From assembly GCA_030727085.1 (NCBI GenBank), contig JANRCF010000004.1, positions 1 to 28,954 on the forward strand: a stretch of DNA of 28,954 nucleotides, read 5' to 3'. The DNA comes from Alphaproteobacteria bacterium (GTDB lineage Bacteria > Pseudomonadota > Alphaproteobacteria > Paracaedibacterales > CAIOTO01). Made by a program: the position numbers and the translations under genes. The notes beneath the pieces are model-generated. The model searched no databases. It worked only from the letters and a program-made list of their open reading frames with translations, and was not told where the DNA came from. Within the stretch, counting starts at the first letter, position 1, and each line of letters begins with the position of its first letter. Below, in pieces: positions 1 to 6,927 of the stretch.

Positions 1-77
1 GCCTTAAAGTATCTGTTACAATTTTTGGACGCGCAACGCCAGTTGAGCTAGAGTTCAATCAAGTCGAAAAAGTGTAA
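1..77 (+). CDS. nusG: Transcription termination/antitermination protein NusG, C-terminal end (partial)
   Basis: The third frame from the window edge is open and ends in TAA at 75-77. It reads LKVSVTIFGRATPVELEF followed by NQVEKV, the typical end of the NusG KOW domain. NusG binds RNA polymerase and links it to Rho or to the ribosome. Only about the last 24 residues are present because the gene starts before the window. Its position directly upstream of rplK is the classical nusG-rplKA order, which supports the call. Confidence 0.9.
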   Translation, partial: LKVSVTIFGRATPVELEFNQVEKV

Positions 78-100
78 CGGACGGGCATGGTGCCCAAAGA

Positions 101-129
101 CGTGGGAGATGTTGCCGCATCGTACCACG
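101..129 (+). promoter_or_regulatory. Putative L1-binding autoregulatory hairpin in the rplKA leader
   Basis: Between nusG and rplK the RNA can fold with CGTGG (101-105) paired to CCACG (125-129) and an inner stem GATG (108-111) with CATC (118-121). The sides GTGGGAG (102-108) and TACCAC (123-128) match, from memory, the L1-stalk segments of 23S rRNA. L1 is known to repress its own operon by binding an mRNA mimic of that rRNA site. The placement about 40 bases before rplK fits. Repression itself is inferred. Confidence 0.75.
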
Positions 130-167
130 GACTCAGAAACACAAACATTTAACTACTGAGGATTAGC

Positions 168-596
168 ATGGCAAAGAAAATTACAGGCTATATCAAGTTG
201 CAAGTTGCAGCTGGTAAAGCCAACCCATCCCCACCAATTGGTCCAGCTTTGGGTCAACGCGGGCTGAATATTATGGAATTTTGTAAAGCATTTAATGCGC
301 AAACACAAACGACAGAGCCAGGCACGCCGATTCCTGTTGTTATTACTGTTTATGCCGATCGTACATTTTCGTTCGTTACAAAGACACCTCCAAATTCATT
401 CTTCTTAAAGAAAGCTGCTGGTATCGCAAAAGGAACTCAAACGCCTGGTCGTGAAACAGTTGGTTCTGTAACAATGACGCAAATTCGCGAAATTGCTGCA
501 ATTAAAATGCCTGATTTGAATGCACTTGATATTGATGCAGCATGCCAAATGCTTATCGGTTCGGCACGTTCAATGGGCTTGGAAGTGGTGGAGTAG
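168..596 (+). CDS. rplK: 50S ribosomal protein L11
   Basis: This 142-residue protein has the usual L11 length. It begins MAKKITGYIKLQ, followed by the proline-rich N-terminal segment (PSPPIGPALGQRGLNIMEF, about residues 20-38) that contacts release and elongation factors. The C-terminal half (about 75-142) is the rRNA-binding domain at the GTPase-associated centre. A GAGGA ribosome-binding site lies at 158-162. The gene ends in TAG at 594-596, four bases before rplA, and the two are surely cotranscribed. A probable L1-binding hairpin upstream suggests feedback control by the product of the next gene. Nothing is unusual in the protein. Confidence 0.98.
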   Translation: MAKKITGYIKLQVAAGKANPSPPIGPALGQRGLNIMEFCKAFNAQTQTTEPGTPIPVVITVYADRTFSFVTKTPPNSFFLKKAAGIAKGTQTPGRETVGSVTMTQIREIAAIKMPDLNALDIDAACQMLIGSARSMGLEVVE

Positions 597-600
597 AATC

Positions 601-1284
601 ATGGCGATTGGAAAAAGATTAAAGCAAGCGAATGCTGCTGTTGATAAAAATAAGGTGTATACTGCTGAAGAAGCAATTGCATTGGTTAAGTCTCTTGCAA
701 AAGCTAAGTTTGATGAAACAATTGAAGTTTCAATGAATCTTGGCGTTGATCCTAAGAAAGCAGATCAGAACCTACGTGGTGTTGTTCAGTTACCTAACGG
801 TACTGGTAAGACTTATCGCGTTGCTGTGTTTGCTCGTGGTGCAAAAGCTGAAGAAGCAAAAGCAGCTGGTGCTGACATTGTTGGTGCAGAAGACCTCATG
901 GAAATGGTTCAAGCTGGCAATATGCCGTTTGATCGTTGTATCGCAACCCCTGATATGATGGGTGTTGTTGGGCGCGTTGGTAAGATTTTAGGGCCTCGTA
1001 GCCTTATGCCTAACCCAAAGCTCGGTACAGTGACAATGGTTGTTGCAGAAGCAGTTAAAGCTGTTAAAGGCGGACAAGTTGAATACCGTGCTGAAAAAGC
1101 AGGTATTGTTCATTGTGGTTTTGGTAAAGCAAGTTTTGCTGCGGATGCGCTGCTTGAGAACCTTAAGGTTTTTGTTGACACTATTCAAAAAGCACGACCA
1201 GCTGGTGTTAAAGGTACATACGTACGTAAGTTAAGCATGAGCTCAACGCAAGGTCCAGGTGTGACTTTTACAATGGGTGCTTAA
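601..1284 (+). CDS. rplA: 50S ribosomal protein L1
   Basis: The protein has 227 residues, the normal length for bacterial L1. It builds the L1 stalk that helps release E-site tRNA and is the translational repressor of rplKA in well-studied bacteria. Recognisable segments are GKRLKQA at the start, the hinge region with LGPRSLMPNPKLGT (about residues 126-139) and a C-terminal GPGVTFTMGA. The frame is open further upstream to 520, but I chose ATG 601: it gives the family N-terminus and is preceded by GGTGGAG at 587-593, inside the end of rplK. A 272-base gap with leader RNA structures follows. Confidence 0.98.
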   Translation: MAIGKRLKQANAAVDKNKVYTAEEAIALVKSLAKAKFDETIEVSMNLGVDPKKADQNLRGVVQLPNGTGKTYRVAVFARGAKAEEAKAAGADIVGAEDLMEMVQAGNMPFDRCIATPDMMGVVGRVGKILGPRSLMPNPKLGTVTMVVAEAVKAVKGGQVEYRAEKAGIVHCGFGKASFAADALLENLKVFVDTIQKARPAGVKGTYVRKLSMSSTQGPGVTFTMGA

Positions 1285-1297
1285 CCTAAAAAATTCG

Positions 1298-1317
1298 GCG
1301 AAGTTTAAAAGCTTCGC
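1298..1317 (+). other. Hairpin just after rplA
   Basis: GCGAAG (1298-1303) pairs with CTTCGC (1312-1317) around an 8-base loop. No T-run follows, so it is not a convincing terminator. It could be a 3'-end stabiliser, a processing site or a weak attenuator between the L11 and L10 parts of the cluster. Confidence 0.4.
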
Positions 1318-1439
1318 TGGTCCCGCTTATGGCTCTTTTCTAATTCGTTATTAAATTGCTATGAGTGGTGTCAAAGACTGTGGGTTCCGAAAGGTTTAAT
1401 CGCTATATTTTCGTAGAATATTAGGCGGCCGACAGGAGG

Positions 1440-1498
1440 CAGAAGGGACAGAAAATAGATTTTCACTTAAGAGATTAAGTGGTTGTCTTACCCTTCTG
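1440..1498 (+). promoter_or_regulatory. L10 leader: probable L10(L12)4-binding stem in the rplJL leader
   Basis: The rplA-rplJ gap contains a long bent helix. CAGAAGGG (1440-1447) pairs perfectly with CCCTTCTG (1491-1498). ACA (1448-1450) can pair with TGT (1484-1486), leaving an asymmetric bulge CTTA (1487-1490). The top is CACTTAA (1464-1470) paired to TTAAGTG (1475-1481), closed by a GAGA tetraloop of GNRA type. A stem with an asymmetric internal loop upstream of rplJ is the hallmark of the L10-leader family, which binds the L10-L12 complex and represses translation. A further 6-bp hairpin (1513-1518 with 1526-1531) sits just before the rplJ ribosome-binding site. Repression is inferred from the family. 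Confidence 0.8.
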
Positions 1499-1556
1499 TA
1501 ACATAAATTGCTCAGTATTATAGTGATACTGGGTGTGTTCATAAGGAGTAAGAATC

Positions 1557-2063
1557 ATGAACCGTACAGAAAAGGAGCAGCTCGTCGTCGACATACGTGA
1601 CACGTTGCAACATGCGTCGGTTGTGATCGTGACTCAACAAACTGGGTTAACGGTTGCTCAAGCGACACTATTGCGCCGTCAAATGCGTGATGCTGGTGCT
1701 GAATTTAAGGTTCTGAAAAATACTCTGGCTCGAATAGCTGTTAAAGACACAGCACTCGAAGGATTAACGCCAATGCTCGTGGGGCCAACAGCCCTCGCGT
1801 ATTCAAGTGATCCTGTTGCAGCCGCTAAGGTTGTTGCTAAATTCGCTAACACAAACGATATGCTAAAAATCGTTGGTGGCAGTCTCAATGGGCAAGTGCT
1901 CAATGCGGCAGCAGTGAAGTCATTAGCAACATTGCCGTCTTTGGACGAACTACGATCAAAGCTTATTGGGGTGCTTTTGGCGCCAGCAACAAAGCTTGCC
2001 GTATTATCCAAGGAACCAGCTGCACGTGTTGCACGTGTTTTGGCCGCCAAGGGTCGTGGGTAA
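1557..2063 (+). CDS. rplJ: 50S ribosomal protein L10
   Basis: This 168-residue protein forms the base of the ribosomal L7/L12 stalk. It starts MNRTEKEQLVVDIRDTL. The N-terminal domain (about 1-100) contains the VVIVTQQTGLTV and FKVLKNTLARIA segments typical of L10. The C-terminal helix, which binds L12 dimers, ends in RVARVLAAKGRG. A strong AAGGAG site lies at 1543-1548, nine bases before ATG. A structured leader upstream suggests autoregulation by the L10-L12 complex. rplL follows after 34 bases, the universal pairing. Confidence 0.97.
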   Translation: MNRTEKEQLVVDIRDTLQHASVVIVTQQTGLTVAQATLLRRQMRDAGAEFKVLKNTLARIAVKDTALEGLTPMLVGPTALAYSSDPVAAAKVVAKFANTNDMLKIVGGSLNGQVLNAAAVKSLATLPSLDELRSKLIGVLLAPATKLAVLSKEPAARVARVLAAKGRG

Positions 2064-2097
2064 TTTTCAAAATTAATCTAATTAGGAGAAGTAAAAA

Positions 2098-2469
2098 ATG
2101 GCTAATTTAGCAAAAATCGTTGATGAACTATCAACATTAACAGTAATAGAAGCAGCAGAACTTTCAAAGTTGCTTGAAGAAAAATGGGGCGTAAGCGCTG
2201 CTGTTGCTGCTGCACCTGCTGCGGCTGCTGGTCCAGCTGCTGCTGCTGAAGAAGAAAAAACAGAATTTGATGTTATTCTTGTTGATGCTGGCGCTAACAA
2301 AATCAACGTAATCAAAGAAGTACGTGCGATTACTGGTTTGGGTCTTAAGGAAGCAAAAGATCTTACTGAAGCTGGCGGAAAGCCAGTTAAGCAAGGCGTT
2401 TCTAAAGACGAAGCTGCGAAACTTAAAAAACAGCTTGAAGAAGCTGGTGCTAAGGTTGAAGTTAAATAA
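2098..2469 (+). CDS. rplL: 50S ribosomal protein L7/L12
   Basis: The 123-residue acidic stalk protein has three parts in the usual order. The N-terminal dimerisation domain (about 1-35) contains LTVIEAAELSKLLEEKWGV. An alanine-rich flexible hinge (about 36-52) includes AAAPAAAAGPAAAAEEE. The C-terminal factor-binding domain contains KINVIKEVRAITGLGLKEAK. AGGAG at 2084-2088 lies nine bases before the start. Four dimers, or more in some bacteria, would bind L10 and recruit translation GTPases. A hairpin and a possible promoter lie between this gene and rpoB, which may adjust the ratio of ribosomal protein to polymerase mRNA. Confidence 0.97.
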   Translation: MANLAKIVDELSTLTVIEAAELSKLLEEKWGVSAAVAAAPAAAAGPAAAAEEEKTEFDVILVDAGANKINVIKEVRAITGLGLKEAKDLTEAGGKPVKQGVSKDEAAKLKKQLEEAGAKVEVK

Positions 2470-2489
2470 CAACCGTAGTTTTGACTATT

Positions 2490-2512
2490 GGGCAGGCATG
2501 TTTTGCTTGCCC
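2490..2512 (+). other. Hairpin between rplL and rpoB (possible attenuator or RNase processing site)
   Basis: GGGCAGGCA (2490-2498) pairs with TGCTTGCCC (2504-2512), nine pairs including one G-U, around a TGTTT loop. It sits 20 bases after rplL where other bacteria have an attenuator or RNase III site that lowers rpoBC expression relative to rplJL. There is no clean T-run, so complete termination is unlikely. Function is inferred from position. Confidence 0.5.
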
Positions 2513-2521
2513 ACACTAAAT

Positions 2522-2537
2522 CCTAATTTTAATTAGG
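2522..2537. repeat. Perfect 7+2+7 inverted repeat upstream of rpoB
   Basis: CCTAATT and AATTAGG flank two T bases, giving a 16-base perfect palindrome at 2522-2537. It lies ten bases after the rplL-rpoB hairpin and 25 bases before the candidate rpoB promoter. It could be an AT-rich operator or part of a larger attenuator fold. No regulator is identified. Confidence 0.4.
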
Positions 2538-2561
2538 TAATTATTCTAGGTTTTATTTAAA

Positions 2562-2591
2562 TTGAGTCATAAAAGCTAATTTTTTTATAAA
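2562..2591 (+). promoter_or_regulatory. Candidate sigma-70 promoter for rpoBC
   Basis: TTGAGT (2562-2567) and TATAAA (2586-2591) are separated by 18 bases, close to the TTGACA/TATAAT consensus. Transcription would start near 2598, about 70 bases before the rpoB ATG. It would give rpoBC a supply of mRNA independent of rplJL. The region is AT-rich, so a chance match is possible. Confidence 0.35.
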
Positions 2592-2666
2592 CTATTCGTA
2601 ACGGGGAGGCATGTCTTCTCACGTTAAATTTTTATTTTAGAGATGATTTGTATCGGGGGATATTGA

Positions 2667-5600
2667 ATGGTTAGGTCTTATACAGGGCGAAAGCGGTTCC
2701 GTAAATCGTTTGGCCGTAACGCAGAAGTTGCACCATTACCAAATTTAATTGCATTACAAAAATCTTCGTATGATAGTTTTTTACAAGCAAATACTGCGCA
2801 TGAATCACGTTTAGACGTCGGGTTGCAAGAAGTATTTCGTTCTATATTTCCAATCAAAGATTTTTCAGGTAAATCGCAACTTGAATTCCATAAGTATCAA
2901 TTCGATACACCTAAGTATGATGAGCCTGAATGCCGCCAACGCGGTATGACATTCGCTGCGCCATTGCGCGTAACGTTTCGCTTAGTCGTTTGGGATGTTG
3001 ATAGTGACACTGGGTCACGGTCCATTCGCGACATTAAAGAGCAAGATGTGTACATGGGCGATGTCCCGTTGATGACAGATCGCGGTACTTTTATTGTTAA
3101 TGGTATTGAACGTGTTATCGTTTCTCAGATGCACCGCAGTCCTGGTGTATTTTTTGACCATGATAAGGGTAAGTCACATAGCTCTGGTAAGATTTTGTAT
3201 GCAGCACGTGTCGTTCCTTACCGTGGTTCATGGATTGATTTTGAATTTGATCCAAAAGATACTTTATATGTGCGTATTGACCGCCGTCGTAAATTACCAT
3301 TAACAACATTCTTGATGGCGCTTGATAGTAATGAGACAACTATTCTTCGTCAAAAGAGCATTGAGTCAGGCGAGTCGTTAGTACCAAGTGCAATAACGGG
3401 TATGTCACGAGAAGAAATTCTTAATACATTCTATAATACAATTGATTACACAAAAACTGCTAAAGGTTGGACGACACCCTATTTTGCTGATCACTGGCGT
3501 GGCGTTAAGCTAAATCAAAATCTGATTAATGCTGAAACAGGTGATATTGTTGCGGAAAAAGAAACAAAAATTACGCCGCGTATGGCAAAGAAATTCCAAG
3601 CAGACGGTTTAAAGACAGTTCTTGTTACTGAAGAAGATCTTTACGGACTCTACATAGCAAATGATTACATTGACGAAAAGTCAGGTGAAATCTTTTTAGA
3701 AGCAGGCGATGAGTTATCAAAAGAAACACTTGAGCTGACAAGAACCTTGAAGCTTAATAAGTTGTCAGTTTTGCATGTTGACCATATTAATATTGGTGGC
3801 TACTTGCTTGCAACGTTGCTAGCTGATAAGAATCACAGCCGTGAAGATGCTTTGTTGGATATTTATCGCTCCATTCGTCCAGGTGAGCCGCCAACACTTG
3901 AGGGTGGTGAGGCTATATTTAAAGGCCTATTCTTTGATGAAGAGCGTTATGACTTATCCGCAGTTGGTCGTGTGAAGTTGAATGCGCGTCTTGGTCTTGA
4001 AGTTGAAGACACGGTGCGTATACTTTTGAAGAGCGATATTATTGCAATTATCAAGACATTGCTTGAGCTTAAAGATGGCCGCGGTGAAGTAGACGATATT
4101 GATAACCTTGGTAACCGTCGTGTTCGCTCTGTTGGCGAATTGATTGAGAATCAATTCCGTGTTGGTGTTGTTCGTATGGAACGTACGATTAAAGAACGTA
4201 TGGGATCTGTTGATATTGAGACAGTAATGCCAAATGATTTAATCAATGCTAAGCCAGTTGCTGCGTCGATTCGTGAATTTTTTGGATCGTCACAGTTATC
4301 ACAGTTTATGGATCAAACCAATCCTCTTTCTGAAATTACACACAAGCGTCGCCTTTCAGCCTTAGGGCCTGGTGGTTTATCACGTGATCGCGCTGGGTTT
4401 GAAGTGCGAGACGTGCATCCAACCCACTACGGTCGTATTTGTCCAATTGAGACACCTGAAGGTCCGAATATTGGGTTGATTAACTCGCTTTCGACGTATG
4501 CACGCATTAACAAGTATGGTTTTATTGAAACACCATATCGCAAAGTTAATGATGGCATTGTCACTGATGAGGTTGTTTATCTCTCTGCCATGCAAGAAGG
4601 TCGCTATAACATTGCGCCTGCAAACGCACCATTTGATGAAAACAATCGCCTTGTTGAAGACTTGCTGACAATTCACCGTGGTGGTGAGGTTGGCATGACT
4701 TTACGTGAAGATGTTCAATTAATGGACGTTTCACCCAAGCAGTTGGTATCTGTTGCTGCCTCACTTATTCCTTTCTTGGAAAATGACGACGCATCACGTG
4801 CCTTGATGGGGTCAAACATGCAACGTCAGGCTGTTCCTTTGTTGAGGACCGAGGCGCCTATCGTAGGTACAGGCATGGAACATGTAGTTGCCCGCGATTC
4901 TGGTGCAGTTATTGTTGCAAAGCGTGCTGGTGTTGTGGATCAGATCGATGGTAAGCGTATCGTTATTCGCGCGACCGAAGCTGATAGCAAAGGTGATATT
5001 GGTGTTGATATTTACACGTTGCTGAAATATCAAGGCTCTAACATGAGCACGTGTATTAACCAGAAGCCACTTGTTCGTAAAGGTGATGTTGTTACTGCTG
5101 GCGATATTATTGCTGATGGCCCATCAACGGATATGGGGGAGCTTGCCCTTGTCGTAACTGTCTCGTGGCATTTATGTCATGGCAAGGTTATAACTTTGAA
5201 GACTCTATTGTTATTTCTGAACGTATTGCACGTGACGACATCTTCACTTCGATTCATATTGAAGGCTTTGAAGTCATGGCACGCGACACTAAGCTTGGGA
5301 ACGAAGATATATCACGTGATATTCCAAACGTTGGTGAAGAAGCGCTTCGCAACTTAGATGAAGCAGGTATCATTTATGTTGGCGCAGAGGTTAATCCTGG
5401 TGACATTCTTGTTGGTAAAGTGACACCAAAAGGTGAAACGCCAATGACTCCTGAAGAAAAATTGCTGCGTGCAATCTTTGGTGAGAAGGCTGCTGATGTT
5501 CGTGATAGTTCACTTCGTGTGCCGCCTGGGGTTTCAGGAACAGTTGTTGAAGTTCGTGTGTTCTCTCGCCGTGGCGTGGAAAAAGACGAACGTGCGATTG

Positions 5601-6832
5601 CAATTGAGCGCCAAGAAATTGAACGTCTTGCAAAAGATCGTGATGATGAACGTGGTATTTTGGAACGTAGTTTCTATCAACGTTTGCAAGATAAGTTGCT
5701 AGGGCACAAGATTATTTCAGGACCTACTGGTATTCAATCTGGTAAGAAGTTGACACCAGAAATTTTAACAGAATTCACACCTGGTCAATGGCGTCGTATC
5801 GTCGTTGATAATGAGGCTGTTATGACTGATGTTGAGGCAATGAAGCGTCATATTGATGAATGCGTTGCAAAGCTTCAAGCTATATTTGAAGATAAAGTTG
5901 AAAAGTTGCGCCGTGGTGATGAATTACCACCTGGGGTACTTAAGATGGTCAAAGTCTTTATTGCTGTTAAGCGTAAGCTTCAACCAGGCGATAAGATGGC
6001 TGGGCGACATGGTAACAAGGGTGTTGTATCGCGTGTTGTTCCATTGGAAGATATGCCGTATCTAGAAGATGGCACTCCAGTTGATATCATTTTGAACCCG
6101 CTTGGTGTTCCATCACGTATGAACGTTGGTCAGATTCTTGAGACGCATCTTGGTGCTGCTGCTTTTGGTTTAGGTAAACAAATCACAGCGATGTTGCAAG
6201 ACTATAAGGAAGAAAAGATTGGCACGAAAGAAGTTCGTGATATTCTGGGTGATCTTTATATGTCTAAAACTGATCGTGATGATATCAATGAATTATCTGA
6301 TGTGGATCTTCTTGAAATGGCTGGAAACCTTAAAAACGGTATTCCAATGGCAACGCCTGTGTTTGATGGTGCGAAGCAAGTCGAGATTGAAGATTACTTG
6401 ACAAAAGCTGGTTTGGATACATCTGGGCAAGTCACATTGTATGATGGTCGTTCAGGTGAGGCATTTGATCGTCAAGTAACGGTTGGTCAGATTTATATTT
6501 TGAAACTTCACCATTTGGTTGATGACAAGATTCACGCACGTTCAATAGGGCCATACAGCCTTGTGACGCAACAGCCGTTGGGTGGTAAGGCTCAATTCGG
6601 TGGGCAGCGTTTCGGGGAAATGGAAGTTTGGGCACTTGAAGCTTATGGTGCAGCGTATACCTTGCAAGAGAAACTTACTGTTAAGTCAGATGACGTCGCT
6701 GGACGTATGAAGGCGTATGAAGAAATTGTAAGAGGTGGTGAGAATATCGAAGCCGGCATACCAGAATCACTCAACGTTTTGGCAAAGGAACTTCGTTCCT
6801 TAGGTTTGAACTTGTCGTTCAATTACAGTTAA
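2667..6832 (+). CDS. rpoB: DNA-directed RNA polymerase subunit beta, interrupted by a one-base frameshift near 5151
   Basis: RpoB forms one side of the RNA polymerase active-site cleft. ATG 2667 follows GGGGGA at 2655-2660 and starts MVRSYTGRKRFRKSFG. The rifampicin-binding region (from about residue 539) reads FGSSQLSQFMDQTNPLSEI with wild-type-like S, D, H and S residues. The frame is correct up to residue 828 (GELAL, ending 5150). It then breaks and resumes as RNCLVAFMSWQGYNFEDSI in the -1 frame through TAA at 6830-6832. Restoring one base at 5150-5152 (GT to GGT) recreates the conserved GRN and gives 1388 residues, normal for the family. Without it the protein ends out of frame at 5357. 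The local motif has no slippery site. The gene is essential, so a consensus error is more likely than a true null. Confidence 0.95.
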
Positions 6833-6847
6833 GAAGAGATAGATGAA

Positions 6848-6873
6848 AATCCACTGCGTATACGTAGTGGATT
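6848..6873 (+). other. Strong hairpin in the rpoB-rpoC gap
   Basis: AATCCACTGCG (6848-6858) pairs with CGTAGTGGATT (6863-6873), eleven pairs with one G-U, around a TATA loop. It sits 15 bases after rpoB. No T-run follows directly, so it looks more like an RNA-processing or stabilising element than a terminator. Confidence 0.45.
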
Positions 6874-6890
6874 CATTATAATGATTTAAT

Positions 6891-6906
6891 GCGCACGTAG
6901 GTGCGC
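6891..6906 (+). other. GC-rich hairpin just before the rpoC ribosome-binding site
   Basis: GCGCAC (6891-6896) and GTGCGC (6901-6906) form a perfect 6-bp stem with a GTAG loop, nine bases before the AGGAG site (6915-6919) of rpoC. Together with the longer hairpin upstream it makes a two-hairpin spacer. A role in tuning rpoC translation or mRNA processing is inference. Confidence 0.4.
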
Positions 6907-6927
6907 CCCCTCTTAGGAGTTTAGTCC

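Noticed and set aside
520..600. Longer rplA start at 520
   Set aside because: It would overlap rplK by 77 bases and add residues absent from L1. ATG 601 fits the family.
2082..2516. Long minus-strand frames over rplJ, rplL and other plus-strand genes
   Set aside because: They are low-complexity shadows of conserved genes on the other strand, without start signals.
2611..2640. Nine-codon leader peptide before rpoB (ATG 2611 after GGGGAGG)
   Set aside because: The Shine-Dalgarno-like run is only one or two bases from the ATG, too close to work, and there is no regulatory codon run.
5140..5165. Programmed -1 frameshift in rpoB
   Set aside because: The site lacks an X-XXY-YYZ slippery sequence, and I see no obvious downstream pseudoknot. 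The conserved GRN motif is restored only by adding a base.
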